The position numbers and the translations under genes were made by a program. Shown here piece by piece: positions 9,625 through 18,328 of a stretch of DNA of 64,000 nucleotides. Under the pieces are notes generated by a model. It had not been told where the DNA came from, did not search any database, and saw nothing but the letters and a program-made list of their open reading frames with translations. Origin of the DNA: Microbacterium sp. Leaf288 (GTDB taxonomy: Bacteria > Actinomycetota > Actinomycetes > Actinomycetales > Microbacteriaceae); contig NZ_LMNI01000012.1 in NCBI RefSeq assembly GCF_001422925.1, forward strand, positions 434,345-498,344. Reading direction: 5' to 3'. How positions within the stretch are numbered: position 1 is the stretch's first letter; every line of letters begins with the position of its first letter.

Positions 9625-10584
9625 ATGGACCAGATCGGCGACGCCCGCACGATGCAGCGCGCGCTCACGGCCGCGCACCTCTACTACGTGCAGGATCGCA
9701 CCATGGATGCGATCGCCCAGGAGCTCGGCACGTCGCGTTCGACGGTGTCACGGCTGCTCACGCACGCGCGGGCGACGGGCATCGTCGACATCCGCATCCG
9801 GTCGCCCTTCGCCGCGCCGCAGCGACTCGAGGAGCGACTGGCCGAGCGCTTCGGCATCCTCGCCCAAGTCGTTCCCGTGCCCGACGACACCACCGAGGTC
9901 GACCGGCTGCAGCGCGTCGCGATCGCCGCCGCGCACGCGCTCCTGGACCTCGTGCAGGACGACATGATCGTGGGCGTCGCCTGGGGGTCGACGACCGCGG
10001 CGGTGAGCCGCCACCTCGTCCCCAAGACGGTGCACGGCGCGACATTCGTGCAGCTGAACGGCTCCGGCAACACCCACTCGACGGGTCTCCTCTACGCGAG
10101 CGAGATCCTCAGCCGGTTCGCCGCCGCCTACGACGGGAGCGCGCAGCAGTTCCCCGTGCCGGCCTTCTTCGACGACCCCGCCACGAAGGACGCCATGTGG
10201 CGCGAGCGCAGCACGCGGCGCATCCTCGACATGCTCCCCGCGATGGACCTCGTGGTGTTCAGCACCGGCTCCGCGGGATCTCGCGTGCCGAGCCACGTCT
10301 ACAGCGGCGGCTACCTCGAGCCGGCTGAACTCGATCAGCTCGCCGACGAAGGCGTCGTCGGCGACGTGGCCACGGTCTTCTACCGCGCGGACGGGTCGAG
10401 CGACGCCATCGCCCTCAACGACCGTGCCACCGGCCCGAGCCTCGATCTCTTGCGTGGCATCCCACGGCGCCTCTGCATCGTGTCAGGGGTGTCGAAGCTC
10501 GCAAGCCTCCGAGGTGCCCTCGCCGCGCGCATCGCGACGGACCTCATCGTCGACGAGGCCACCGCGCGGGCACTCCTGGAGTGA
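9625..10584 (+). CDS. SorC-family sugar-binding transcriptional regulator, probably for glycerol genes
   Basis: Transcription factor of 319 residues. The N-terminal helix-turn-helix covers about residues 15-50 ('YYVQDRTMDAIAQELGTSRS' then 'TVSRLL'). The long C-terminal SorC effector domain has 'VAWGSTTAAVSRHL' and ends with 'VSGVSKLASLRGALAARIAT' and 'LIVDEATARALL', typical of binding a phosphorylated sugar. The frame is open 12 codons further upstream, but that stretch encodes the operator, so the ATG of MDQIGDART is used. Divergence from glpD and glpK suggests glycerol 3-phosphate or dihydroxyacetone phosphate as the ligand; that is inference. Confidence 0.85.
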   Translation: MDQIGDARTMQRALTAAHLYYVQDRTMDAIAQELGTSRSTVSRLLTHARATGIVDIRIRSPFAAPQRLEERLAERFGILAQVVPVPDDTTEVDRLQRVAIAAAHALLDLVQDDMIVGVAWGSTTAAVSRHLVPKTVHGATFVQLNGSGNTHSTGLLYASEILSRFAAAYDGSAQQFPVPAFFDDPATKDAMWRERSTRRILDMLPAMDLVVFSTGSAGSRVPSHVYSGGYLEPAELDQLADEGVVGDVATVFYRADGSSDAIALNDRATGPSLDLLRGIPRRLCIVSGVSKLASLRGALAARIATDLIVDEATARALLE

Positions 10585-10593
10585 AGAGCTGAC

Positions 10594-10616
10594 TTCATTC
10601 GACGACATGGAATGAA
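10594..10616. repeat. Short inverted repeat TTCATTC/GAATGAA after the SorC regulator
   Basis: Seven-base perfect arms around nine bases, ten bases past the regulator stop codon and upstream of the riboflavin promoter. It could be a weak terminator or an operator; there is no U-tract. Confidence 0.4.
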
Positions 10617-10636
10617 TGGACGGATGCCGCGTTGAC

Positions 10637-10642
10637 TACACT
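10637..10642 (+). promoter_or_regulatory. Probable -10 box of the riboflavin operon
   Basis: TACACT lies 14 bases before the first riboswitch stem, so a transcript started about seven bases later would include the complete FMN aptamer. No convincing -35 box is visible at the usual distance. Confidence 0.5.
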
Positions 10643-10655
10643 CGAGAGCATCAAC

Positions 10656-10824
10656 GTGCTCCGGGGTCGGTGAGAATCCGAACCGGCGGTGACAGTCCGC
10701 GAGCCAAGGCTTCAGCATCCGTTTCGGATGCCGCCGCGGCCGATCCGGTGGAATTCCGGAACCGACGGTGATGCGACAGGTTTCCTGAGGGAAGCAGGTC
10801 GCTAGTCCGGATGGGAGGCAGCAC
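10656..10824 (+). promoter_or_regulatory. FMN riboswitch (RFN element)
   Basis: The conserved RFN pieces appear in order: closing stem GTGCT, 'GGGGTCGGTGAGAATCC', 'ACCGGCGGTGACAGTCCGCG', the variable arm with a GGATGC hairpin loop, 'GATCCGGTGGAATTCCGG', 'ACCGACGGT', and 'TAGTCCGGATGGGAGGCAGC' closing the stem. FMN binding shuts down riboflavin biosynthesis and transport genes in bacteria. Here it precedes ribD by about 70 bases, in which an expression platform must lie. I could not tell whether it controls termination or translation; a GAGGGG ribosome site just before ribD could be masked. Confidence 0.95.
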
Positions 10825-10894
10825 AGAGGCGTCGCCGTGCGCGCCTCCGCTTCCCATGCCCCGGGGCGTCGAGAACGACGAGACGAGGGGCCGG

Positions 10895-11932
10895 ATGGCG
10901 AGCACAGCGGAACACGACGCGATGCGTCGGGCGCTGACGATCGCCCGACGCGGTCCGCGTGGCGTGAACCCACAGGTCGGCGCGCTCCTGCTGTCGCCGA
11001 ACGGCGATGTGCTCGCCGAGGGCTGGCACCGCGGCGCGGGCACCCCGCATGCCGAGGTGGACGCGCTGTCGAGGCTCGCGCCCGGTGCCGCGCGCGGCGC
11101 GACCGCGATCGTGACCCTCGAACCCTGCAACCACACCGGTCGCACCGGACCGTGCTCCGAGGCCCTCATCGCCGCGGGCGTCACACGAGTCGTCTACGCG
11201 ATCGCCGATCCCGGCGACCACTCCTCCGGCGGGGCCACGCGGCTGCGCGCAGCCGGCGTCGAGGTCGAGGCCGGCCTGCTCGCCGACGAGGCGACCGCGC
11301 TCCTCGACTCGTGGCTGACGGTCCAGCGCCTGCGCCGGCCGCACGTCACCGTGAAGTGGGCCCAGAGCCTCGACGGCCGCGCCGCGGCCTCGGACGGCAC
11401 CAGCCAGTGGATCACCGGACCGCAGGCCCGCGCCGACGTCCACCGCCGCCGCGCCGAAGCCGACGCGATCGTCGCCGGCACCGGCACGGTGCTCGCCGAC
11501 GACCCGGCGCTCACCGCCCGCGCCGAGGACGGCTCGCTGCTGCCCCACCAGCCGATCCCGGTCGTCGTGGGCGCGCGCGCCGTGCCCGAGACGGCGGCCG
11601 TGCGGCAGCATCCGCACCCGTTCCTGCAGTACCCCGGCGACGGTGCCACGGGTGGGCTGCACGCCCTGCTCGAAGACCTGCGCCACCGCGGGGTGCAGCG
11701 CGTGTTCGTCGAGGGCGGTCCTGCCGTCGCGGCGTCGTTCCTGCGCGAGCGGCTCGCCGACGAACTGCTCGTCTACGTCGCTCCGGTGCTGCTCGGCGGC
11801 GACCGGCTCGCTGTGCAGGACATCGGGGTGTCCACCATCGCCGAGGCGCGACGCCTGGCCGTGGCATCCGTCACCCCACTCGGCGACGATCTGCTGTTCG
11901 TCGCCCACCCCGCTTCGGAAGGAGACGAGTGA
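10895..11932 (+). CDS. ribD: Bifunctional riboflavin deaminase/reductase RibD
   Basis: Enzyme of 345 residues catalysing two steps of riboflavin synthesis: deamination of diaminohydroxyphosphoribosylaminopyrimidine and NADPH-dependent ribose reduction. The N-terminal zinc deaminase domain has 'HAEVDAL' and 'PCNHTGRTGPCSEAL'. The C-terminal reductase domain has 'VKWAQSLDGRAAASDGTSQW' and 'FVEGGPAVAASFL'. The frame is open 28 codons further upstream into the riboswitch, but this ATG has GAGGGG just upstream and begins at the conserved MASTAEHDAMRRAL. Its stop overlaps the ribE start by one base, so it is first in a tightly coupled operon. Confidence 0.95.
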   Translation: MASTAEHDAMRRALTIARRGPRGVNPQVGALLLSPNGDVLAEGWHRGAGTPHAEVDALSRLAPGAARGATAIVTLEPCNHTGRTGPCSEALIAAGVTRVVYAIADPGDHSSGGATRLRAAGVEVEAGLLADEATALLDSWLTVQRLRRPHVTVKWAQSLDGRAAASDGTSQWITGPQARADVHRRRAEADAIVAGTGTVLADDPALTARAEDGSLLPHQPIPVVVGARAVPETAAVRQHPHPFLQYPGDGATGGLHALLEDLRHRGVQRVFVEGGPAVAASFLRERLADELLVYVAPVLLGGDRLAVQDIGVSTIAEARRLAVASVTPLGDDLLFVAHPASEGDE

Positions 11933-12555
11933 TGTTCACCGGAATCATCGAGGAGGTCGGCGAGGTCACCGCGGTCGAACCGTCGGGCGACGGCGTGCGC
12001 GTGACGGTGCGCGGGCCGAAGGCCGTGTCGGATGCCGCGCACGGCGACTCCATCTCGGTCAGCGGCGTGTGCCTCACGGTCGTCGACCAGGGCTCCGACT
12101 GGTTCACCGCCGACGTGATGAAGCAGACGCTCGACATGTCGACCCTCGAGGGGGTCTCCGCCGGCCGCGTCGTCAACCTCGAGCGTGCGACGGCCGCGCA
12201 CGGCCGCCTCGGCGGACACATCGTGCAGGGCCACATCGACGGCACCGGCGAGGTGCTCGAAGTGCGACCCGGCGAACAGTGGCAGGTGCTGCGCATCTCG
12301 ATCCCCGCAGAGCTCGCCCCACTCGTCGTCGACAAGGGCTCGATCGCCGTCGACGGCGTCTCGCTCACCGTGAGCGGTGCCAGCGCCGCCGCCCCCGGCG
12401 ACGGCTGGTTCGAGGTCTCGCTCATCCCCGAGACCCTCGCCGCGACCACCCTCGGCGCCCGTGTGCCGGGCGACCGCGTCAACCTCGAGACCGACATCCT
12501 GGCGCGCCACGTACAGCGGCTGCTGGCCTTTTCCACGGAAGGAGGCTCGAAATGA
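11932..12555 (+). CDS. ribE: Riboflavin synthase, alpha subunit
   Basis: Riboflavin synthase of 207 residues, which dismutates two 6,7-dimethyl-8-ribityllumazines to riboflavin. Two lumazine-binding repeats are seen: the first starts 'MFTGIIEEVGEV' and contains 'GDSISVSGVCLTVV'; the second starts 'GHIVQGHIDGTGEV' and contains 'KGSIAVDGVSLTV'. It overlaps ribD by one base (TGATG) and ribBA by four (ATGA), pointing to translational coupling. Confidence 0.96.
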   Translation: MFTGIIEEVGEVTAVEPSGDGVRVTVRGPKAVSDAAHGDSISVSGVCLTVVDQGSDWFTADVMKQTLDMSTLEGVSAGRVVNLERATAAHGRLGGHIVQGHIDGTGEVLEVRPGEQWQVLRISIPAELAPLVVDKGSIAVDGVSLTVSGASAAAPGDGWFEVSLIPETLAATTLGARVPGDRVNLETDILARHVQRLLAFSTEGGSK

Positions 12556-13826
12556 GCCTTGCCACGATCCCCGAGGCTCTGGAGGCGCTGCGCGCCGGCC
12601 GGCCGGTCATCGTCGCGGACGATGAGAACCGCGAGAACGAGGGCGACGTCATCCTGTCGGCCCAGCTCGCCACGCCCGAGTGGGTCGCGTGGACGGTCCG
12701 CTGGACGAGCGGCTTCCTGTGCGCGCCGATGCCCGCCGACTGGGCCGACCGCCTCGACCTGCCGCCGATGGTCGAGAACAACGAGGACGCCCGCGGCACC
12801 GCGTACACGGTGAGCGTGGACGCCGCCGACCGCGTCTCGACCGGCATCAGCGCCGCGGACCGCGCCCACACGCTCAACGTGCTCGCGAACCCCGAGTCGA
12901 CGCCCACCAGCGTCATCCGCCCCGGCCACATCCTGCCGCTGCGCGCCGTCGACGGCGGCGTGCGCGAGCGGGCCGGCCACACCGAGGCCGCCGTCGAGCT
13001 CATGAAGCTCGCCGACCTCGCGCCGGTCGGCGTCATCGGCGAGGTCGTCGCCGAGGACGGCAGCATGATGCGCCTGCCCGGGCTCCAGGAGCTGGGCGCC
13101 GAGTACGGCATCCCGGTCATCACGATCGAGCAGCTCGCCGCCCACCTCGACGAGAACGTCCCGTGCGATCCTGCGATCCGCAACGCGCACAAGCGCCGGG
13201 TGAGCCTGCGCGCGGAGGCGCACGTGCCCACCGGGCACGGAGAGTTCCGCTTCCTCGCGTACAAGGACCGCGTCACCGGCACCGACCACATCGCGGTCGT
13301 CTCGGGCGAGCTCTCTGACGCACCGCTCGTGCGCGTGCACTCGGAGTGCCTGACGGGCGAGGCGTTCGGCTCGCTCAAGTGCGAGTGCGGCCCGCAGCTG
13401 GAGGCCGCCCTCGACGCCATCGAGCAGGACGGCGGCGTGGTCATCTACATGCGCGGCCATGAGGGTCGCGGCATCGGCCTCATCAACAAGCTGCGCGCCT
13501 ACTCGCTGCAGGAGCGCGGCCTCGACACCGTCGACGCCAACCTCGCGCTGGGCCTCCCCGCCGACGCCCGCGACTACGCGGCGGCCGCGGGCATCCTCAC
13601 CGACCTGGGTATCGAGAGGGTGCGGCTGCTGACCAACAACACCGACAAGGTGAAGCAGCTGCGCGAGCTCGGCCTCGACATCGTCGAGCAGGTGCCGCTC
13701 CTGGTCGGCGTCGGCCCGAACAATCACCAGTACCTGGAGACCAAGCGCGATCGCATGGGTCACATCATCAACGAGGCGGACCTCGCGGACGCCATCGCAC
13801 ACATGCACGAAGGAGCAGAACGATGA
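12552..13826 (+). CDS. ribBA: Bifunctional DHBP synthase / GTP cyclohydrolase II
   Basis: Fused enzyme of 424 residues supplying both precursors of lumazine. The N-terminal 3,4-dihydroxy-2-butanone-4-phosphate synthase domain (about 1-200) has '[17 protein letters not shown]' and '[11 protein letters not shown]'. The C-terminal GTP cyclohydrolase II domain has the zinc-binding cysteines in '[18 protein letters not shown]', then '[20 protein letters not shown]' and '[18 protein letters not shown]'. Its start overlaps the end of ribE and its end overlaps ribH, each by four bases. Confidence 0.97.
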   Translation: MSLATIPEALEALRAGRPVIVADDENRENEGDVILSAQLATPEWVAWTVRWTSGFLCAPMPADWADRLDLPPMVENNEDARGTAYTVSVDAADRVSTGISAADRAHTLNVLANPESTPTSVIRPGHILPLRAVDGGVRERAGHTEAAVELMKLADLAPVGVIGEVVAEDGSMMRLPGLQELGAEYGIPVITIEQLAAHLDENVPCDPAIRNAHKRRVSLRAEAHVPTGHGEFRFLAYKDRVTGTDHIAVVSGELSDAPLVRVHSECLTGEAFGSLKCECGPQLEAALDAIEQDGGVVIYMRGHEGRGIGLINKLRAYSLQERGLDTVDANLALGLPADARDYAAAAGILTDLGIERVRLLTNNTDKVKQLRELGLDIVEQVPLLVGVGPNNHQYLETKRDRMGHIINEADLADAIAHMHEGAER

Positions 13827-14299
13827 GCGGCAAGGGCGCACCCGAGGCCACGGCACCCGTCGACGGCAGCGGACTCGACGTGGTCGTCGTCGCGGGCACG
13901 TGGCACGAGACGATCACCGAGGGTCTCATCGCCGGCGCCGCACGCGCCGCCGATGCCGCGGGCGCCTCGCACCGGCTCGTCCGCGTGCCCGGCTCGTTCG
14001 AGCTCCCCGTCGTGGCGAAGGCTGCTCTGGAGGCCGGGGCCGACGCGGTCGTGGCGCTCGGTGTCATCATCCGCGGTGGCACGCCGCACTTCGAGTTCGT
14101 CTCGAACGCGGCGACCGACGGCCTGACCCGCGTCGCGCTCGACACCGGCAAGCCGGTCGGCTTCGGCGTGCTGACACTCGACGACGAGGCCCAGGGCATC
14201 GCCCGCGCCGGCCTCGAGGGCTCCGTCGAAGACAAGGGATTCGAGGCAGCCGACGCGGCCATCCGCACCGCCGTGGTGCTGCGCGACCTGCGCGCCTGA
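13823..14299 (+). CDS. ribH: 6,7-dimethyl-8-ribityllumazine synthase
   Basis: Lumazine synthase of 158 residues, the usual length, which assembles into icosahedral or pentameric shells. Landmarks are '[20 protein letters not shown]' and '[20 protein letters not shown]' around the active site, and '[20 protein letters not shown]'. It is the last gene of the riboswitch-controlled operon. No clear terminator follows before the next leaderless gene. Confidence 0.96.
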   Translation: MSGKGAPEATAPVDGSGLDVVVVAGTWHETITEGLIAGAARAADAAGASHRLVRVPGSFELPVVAKAALEAGADAVVALGVIIRGGTPHFEFVSNAATDGLTRVALDTGKPVGFGVLTLDDEAQGIARAGLEGSVEDKGFEAADAAIRTAVVLRDLRA

Positions 14300-14349
14300 A
14301 CGGCGCGGATGCGGGACGAATCGGACGGGTCACGACGGCAACCTTCAGC

Positions 14350-14355
14350 TAGGCT
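14350..14355 (+). promoter_or_regulatory. Leaderless -10 box TAGGCT
   Basis: TAGGCT ends six bases before the ATG of the small membrane protein, the spacing seen at several other leaderless genes in this window. Confidence 0.6.
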
Positions 14356-14361
14356 GATGGC

Positions 14362-14715
14362 ATGGAAATCCTCCGCCACGTCGTCGTGCTCGTCCACCTC
14401 GTGGGCTTCGCCATCCTCTTCGGCGCCTGGGTCGTCGAAGCGGTGAACGGAAAGCACCAGATCACGCGCCTCATGAACTGGGGCCTCGCGATCGCCGGTC
14501 TCGCCGGCCTCATCCTCGCCGCCCCGTGGGGCATCGAGTACGACCTCAACTACGCCAAGATCGGCGTGAAGCTGGTCATCCTCGTCATCATCGGCGCACT
14601 CCTGGGCATCGGCGCCGGCCGGCAGCGCAAGACCGGCTCGGTGCCCGGCGCCGTCTTCTGGTCGATCGGTGTGCTCACCTTCGCCAACGCCGCGATCGCG
14701 GTGCTCTGGCGCTGA
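14362..14715 (+). CDS. Small membrane protein of unknown function
   Basis: The protein has 117 residues and four hydrophobic segments, beginning 'EILRHVVVLVHLVGFAILFG'. A conserved His lies in the first segment and another in 'GKHQITRLMNWG'. Proteins of this type are common in Microbacteriaceae; some databases call them Fe-S proteins, but no cysteine is present here, so I do not use that name. It has its own leaderless promoter and a strong hairpin after it, so it is probably a single-gene unit rather than part of the riboflavin operon. Confidence 0.75.
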   Translation: MEILRHVVVLVHLVGFAILFGAWVVEAVNGKHQITRLMNWGLAIAGLAGLILAAPWGIEYDLNYAKIGVKLVILVIIGALLGIGAGRQRKTGSVPGAVFWSIGVLTFANAAIAVLWR

Positions 14716-14734
14716 CCCTCTGACACGCGAGACC

Positions 14735-14761
14735 GATGCTGCGGCCCTGGGCCGCAGCATC
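14735..14761. terminator. GGATGC-type terminator hairpin
   Basis: GATGCTGCGGCCC and GGGCCGCAGCATC form a near-perfect stem with almost no loop, 19 bases after the membrane protein stop codon. It lacks a U-tract, as do the other hairpins of this kind in the window. Confidence 0.6.
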
Positions 14762-14943
14762 CGTTCTCCGTCTCTGCGACCGGGACCCGATCCCGGGAGT
14801 AGGCTGGTCTGTTGTGCCGGGCGACAACGCCCGCACCCACGGTGATCCAGTGCAGTGCCGCCTGACGCGTCACCCTGCGCCCGGCGTCCGCCCACCGCCG
14901 CATCCCATCCGGATGCCTCGCTCCGCGCATGCCCCAGGTGAAT

Positions 14944-16425
14944 ATGTCCTCCCCCAGCACGACCGCCGCGACCTCCGCGGCACCCGCAAACCCCCGCTCC
15001 CGCGTGATCCTGGCGAGCCTCGTCGGCACCACGATCGAGTTCTACGACTTCTACGTCTACGCGACCGCCGCCGTCCTCGTCTTCCCGATCCTCTTCTTCC
15101 CGACCGGCAACGACACCACGTCGCTGCTGCTGTCGTTCAGCGTCTTCGGCGCCGCGATGATCGCACGCCCCCTCGGCGCGATCGTGTTCGGGCACTTCGG
15201 CGACCGCTTCGGCCGCAAGGCGACGCTCGTCGCGTCACTGCTCACGATGGGTATCGCGACGTTCCTCATCGGGTGCCTTCCGACGTTCAACGACATCGGC
15301 GTGTGGGCTGCGATCCTGCTGCTGATCCTGCGCCTGTTCCAGGGCTTCGCGCTCGGCGGCGAGTGGTCGGGCGCCGCGCTCGTGGCGACCGAGAACGCCC
15401 CGAAGGGCAAGCGCGCCTGGTACGGCACGTTCCCGCAGCTCGGCGCACCGCTCGGCTTCATCATCGCGAACTCCGTGTTCCTCGCGATCAACTTCCTGCT
15501 CCCCCACCCCGACGGCGCGGGTCAGCGCTCGGCCGACTTCCTCGCGTGGGGCTGGCGCGTTCCGTTCCTGTTCTCCGCCGTCATGGTGATCATCGGCCTG
15601 TGGGTGCGCCTGCGCCTCGTCGAGTCCGACACGTTCGTCAAGGCCGAGAAGAAGGGGGCGATCCGCAAGTTCCCGCTCGGCACGGTCCTGCGTCACCACT
15701 GGTGGCACCTGATCCTCGGCACGTTCATCATGCTGGCGACCTACGTGCTGTTCTACCTGATGACGAACTTCACGCTCTCGTACGGCACGAAGGCTGCCGA
15801 CCTCGAGGTCGCGTCCGCGGCCGCGCAGAAGGCGGCCGAGGCCGCGGGCACCGCGTTCGACCCGGCGGCCTTCGCCGCGCAGTTCTATCCGGGTCTCGGC
15901 TTCGGCTACACCGACTTCGTGCTGATGCAGATCATCGGCGTCGTGTTCTTCGGCATCTTCACGCTGCTGTCGGGCCCGATCGCCGACACGATCGGCCGCC
16001 GGCGCCTGCTGTTGTGGGTGACGGGCCTCATCATCGTTTTCGGCCTCACGTTCAACCTGTTCCTGTCGCCCCAGCTCGACCCGAAGTTCACCGGAGCCCT
16101 GACCCAGGCGTTCCTCATCTTCGGATTCATGCTGATGGGCTCGACGTTCGGCCCGATGGGCGCGGTCCTGCCGGAGCTCTTCCCGACGAATGTCCGCTAC
16201 TCGGGCTCGGCCATCTCGTACAACGTGTCGTCGATCCTCGGCGCCGCGCTCGCCCCGATCGTGGCGGTGGCGCTGTGGGCCGCAGCCGACGGCAGCCCGT
16301 GGCTCGTCGGCCTGTACCTCTCGGCGATGGGCGTGCTGACCTTCATCGCGCTCCTCCTCTCGCCCGAGACCAAGGACGTCGACTACGACGCCGACCTGGG
16401 CGTCGGCGCCACCGGCTCGCTCTAG
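14944..16425 (+). CDS. MHS-type major facilitator superfamily transporter
   Basis: Proton-linked transporter of about 493 residues with 12 predicted membrane segments, in the metabolite:H+ symporter group related to ProP and KgtP. Diagnostic stretches are 'VGTTIEFYDFYVYATAAVLV', the cytoplasmic loop motif 'GHFGDRFGRKATLV', and 'RLFQGFALGGEWSGAALVAT'. A five-codon upstream ATG exists, but AGGTGA lies just before this one. A hydrophilic Ala-rich insert around residues 285-310 is unusual for an extracytoplasmic loop. TAGGCT at 14800-14805 may be its promoter, giving a long leader. The substrate is unknown; organic acids are typical. Confidence 0.85.
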   Translation: MSSPSTTAATSAAPANPRSRVILASLVGTTIEFYDFYVYATAAVLVFPILFFPTGNDTTSLLLSFSVFGAAMIARPLGAIVFGHFGDRFGRKATLVASLLTMGIATFLIGCLPTFNDIGVWAAILLLILRLFQGFALGGEWSGAALVATENAPKGKRAWYGTFPQLGAPLGFIIANSVFLAINFLLPHPDGAGQRSADFLAWGWRVPFLFSAVMVIIGLWVRLRLVESDTFVKAEKKGAIRKFPLGTVLRHHWWHLILGTFIMLATYVLFYLMTNFTLSYGTKAADLEVASAAAQKAAEAAGTAFDPAAFAAQFYPGLGFGYTDFVLMQIIGVVFFGIFTLLSGPIADTIGRRRLLLWVTGLIIVFGLTFNLFLSPQLDPKFTGALTQAFLIFGFMLMGSTFGPMGAVLPELFPTNVRYSGSAISYNVSSILGAALAPIVAVALWAAADGSPWLVGLYLSAMGVLTFIALLLSPETKDVDYDADLGVGATGSL

Positions 16426-16445
16426 CCCCGGTTGTTCAGGACGAC

Positions 16446-16477
16446 GGATGCCTCGACCCGGCCGGGTCGAGGCATCC
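16446..16477. terminator. GGATGC-type terminator hairpin
   Basis: Perfect inverted repeat with the stem GGATGCCTCGACCCGG, about 20 bases after the transporter stop codon and upstream of a convergent operon; it could serve both strands. Confidence 0.65.
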
Positions 16478-16488
16478 CCGTCTCGGCC

Positions 16489-16557
16489 CACACCTCAGGC
16501 AGAAGCCCGCGCTGCCGCCCCTGCCCGCATCGGGCGCCGCGGCCTGCCTGAGTTGTG
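16489..16557. repeat. Palindromic element J (CAACTCAGG arm family)
   Basis: Arms CACACCTCAGGCAG and CTGCCTGAGTTGTG match at 12 of 14 positions across a 41-base GC-rich interior. The arm shares CAACTCAGG with the three elements around the DUF559 gene. Confidence 0.6.
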
Positions 16558-16629
16558 TCCCCGCGACACCCCGTTCCGCTACGACGCGAACGCGCGAAGT
16601 ACAGCGGGCGCGGCATCCGTCGGCTCCAC

Positions 16630-17322
16630 TCAGGTGCGTCGCTCGTGCCGGACGGGCTTCGTGTGCGAGGGCGCATCGGTGGCCTCAGGAAAATCGCAGC
16701 GGAACTCGCCCTCGTAGCCGAACAGGAAGCCGAAGAGCCGGTTGCGCACCTCGAGGCCGACGCGGAAGACCTGCGCGCGGTCGTCGTAGCTCTCGCGGAG
16801 CTCGGCACGGCCGCTGAAGAGCATGGGGAACCGGAAGCCGAACGGGCCCTCGTAGAAGCGCTGCCGGTCGGATCGCAACAGGAGGCTGCCGTCGGGCTCC
16901 GCTGTCAGCTGGAGGTCGACCGCGAGGTGCTGATGACTGCCGAGATAGTCGACGACACGGCCGTCGTCGCCGAGGATCATCGTGGCGTCGAAGCGGCGCA
17001 CGGCGCGCGGCATCCGGAAGTGACGCACGAAGGTGACCGTCTCGCGTCCGAACGGGTCGCGGTAGGGATAGTTCTCGATCGTGAACGCGATGCCCTGCCC
17101 CGTCTCGGGGATGAGGATGTTGCGGAAGCGCCCGATCTGAAGGAACGGGATCGTCCACCAGGGACCTCGCCGAATCGAGATCATCGTGCCGCTGCCGACA
17201 CACGCATAACCGGACGCGAGGCCGACGCCGAAACGCCGTTGCAGCATCGGGTGGAGGCGGGAGAAGTCGTCGCCCATGGCGCGCGCGAAGAGCGACGTCG
17301 CGATCGCGGTCTCAGTGCTCAC
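16630..17322 (-). CDS. DUF4166 domain-containing protein
   Basis: The protein has 230 residues, starting with GTG. It carries 'FARAMGDDFSRLHPMLQRRF' at the N-terminus, 'HFRMPRAVRRFDATMILGDD' in the middle, 'GSHQHLAVDLQL', and 'FGFRFPMLFSGRAELRESYD', the usual content of DUF4166. No catalytic residues are known. Its start overlaps the SRPBCC-like gene by four bases, so it is the last gene of a four-gene operon. An open frame continues upstream for 79 codons but those residues are out-of-frame readings of the SRPBCC gene. Function unknown; pairing with a lipid- or ligand-binding fold suggests a small-molecule role. Confidence 0.75.
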   Translation of the reverse strand: MSTETAIATSLFARAMGDDFSRLHPMLQRRFGVGLASGYACVGSGTMISIRRGPWWTIPFLQIGRFRNILIPETGQGIAFTIENYPYRDPFGRETVTFVRHFRMPRAVRRFDATMILGDDGRVVDYLGSHQHLAVDLQLTAEPDGSLLLRSDRQRFYEGPFGFRFPMLFSGRAELRESYDDRAQVFRVGLEVRNRLFGFLFGYEGEFRCDFPEATDAPSHTKPVRHERRT

Positions 17323-17924
17323 GGGTGCACCAGAGCGTGCAGGGTCGTCGGGGCGTCCTCCATGACCCGGCGGTTCGCAGGGCGGCGCCGGCAGCGAGCG
17401 GCGCGAGGACGCGGTGCGCGCCACAAGTGCAGCACGGATCGCACCGGCCACCGCTCGGGCGGGGTGCCGGTCTCGGCCCAGATCCGCAGCCGATCGAAGC
17501 TCCAGGCGGTCGCCCAGCCGATCAGCGGCCGAACGATGAGATCCAGCGCGCGACCCCAACCCGGGCTGTAGTCGTACCCGGTCGTGAAGACGATGTCATC
17601 ACCGTCCGGGCGATACCGCCAGTACCCTCGACCGGCGCCGAGCGGCGAGAGCCGGCTGTCGCTGTCGAAACGGAGCGCGGACGTGCGCGTTCCATCAGGA
17701 CGCTCGCGTTCGCCGATCGTCATGCCGGCGCCCGTGATCGTCATTCCGGGCAGGCGTCGTTCGTAGATGAAGCGCGTACCGCCGCCGGCCAGGGGTGCGG
17801 CCGGAGTGATGCGGCTGAAACGCACGTCCCAGCGCGCGTGCAACGCCGGGTCCTGGGTGAGCTGCCACACCCGCTCCATCGGCGCAGCGATGCGGATGCT
17901 GACGTAGATCGCACGCCCGGTCAC
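17319..17924 (-). CDS. SRPBCC-like (START/polyketide cyclase-type) protein
   Basis: The protein has 201 residues. The N-terminus 'IRIAAPMERVWQLTQDPALH' and 'ARWDVRFSRI' is the typical opening of SRPBCC helix-grip proteins, which bind hydrophobic ligands. The C-terminal third is arginine-rich and looks disordered. The GTG start overlaps the preceding membrane protein gene by four bases and the stop overlaps the DUF4166 gene, so the three are translationally coupled. No enzyme activity can be assigned. Confidence 0.65.
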   Translation of the reverse strand: MTGRAIYVSIRIAAPMERVWQLTQDPALHARWDVRFSRITPAAPLAGGGTRFIYERRLPGMTITGAGMTIGERERPDGTRTSALRFDSDSRLSPLGAGRGYWRYRPDGDDIVFTTGYDYSPGWGRALDLIVRPLIGWATAWSFDRLRIWAETGTPPERWPVRSVLHLWRAPRPRAARCRRRPANRRVMEDAPTTLHALVHP

Positions 17925-18328
17925 CGCAGCGAGCCGATCGCCGCGACGAAGATCCACACCGCCGCGAACGCCACCGGCGCGCCCAGGGCGATGGTGCCCC
18001 ACACCGTCATGGCGCGGAGGAAGCGCCGGCCCTTCTGCCTTTCGCCGAACATGTTCAGCGCGGACAGGGCCGCCGCCGACCCGACGATGACCACCGAAAC
18101 GGCCGGCATCGCGACGGTGGCGGGAACGACAGGCAGCGCGAACATCAGCCACGACGCCGCCATGGGCAGCGCATCACTCAGCGACGCAGCCCAGACGCAC
18201 GCCGACGCGATCACGATGAACACGTTGAGCAGCGTGAGAACGCGGAACCACCGCTCACTCCAGAGTCCCACCGCCGCCGGGGCCGAGGATCCCCCGGATG
18301 CGGTCGCCGCGGCTTCGCCGTGGGTCAT
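17921..18328 (-). CDS. Four-helix membrane protein of unknown function
   Basis: The protein has about 135 residues with four hydrophobic segments and 'WSERWFRVLTLLNVFIVIAS' at the first. There is a short basic loop 'GERQKGRRFLRAM' between segments three and four. I recognise no family. It is the second gene of the TetR operon: its ATG overlaps the TetR stop codon by one base. A GTG one codon earlier is possible. Confidence 0.65.
   Translation of the reverse strand: MTHGEAAATASGGSSAPAAVGLWSERWFRVLTLLNVFIVIASACVWAASLSDALPMAASWLMFALPVVPATVAMPAVSVVIVGSAAALSALNMFGERQKGRRFLRAMTVWGTIALGAPVAFAAVWIFVAAIGSLR

Noticed and set aside
11871..13856. A 661-codon open frame on the minus strand across the riboflavin genes
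   Set aside because: It is antisense to ribE and ribBA, whose products are clearly conserved. GC-rich DNA gives long antisense frames; translation is Arg/Val/Asp-rich with no recognisable domain.
14813..14943. A GTG-initiated upstream reading frame before the MHS transporter, preceded by TAGGCT
   Set aside because: The frame runs on out of phase into the transporter gene and has no recognisable features. The TAGGCT is better explained as the transporter's promoter with a leader.
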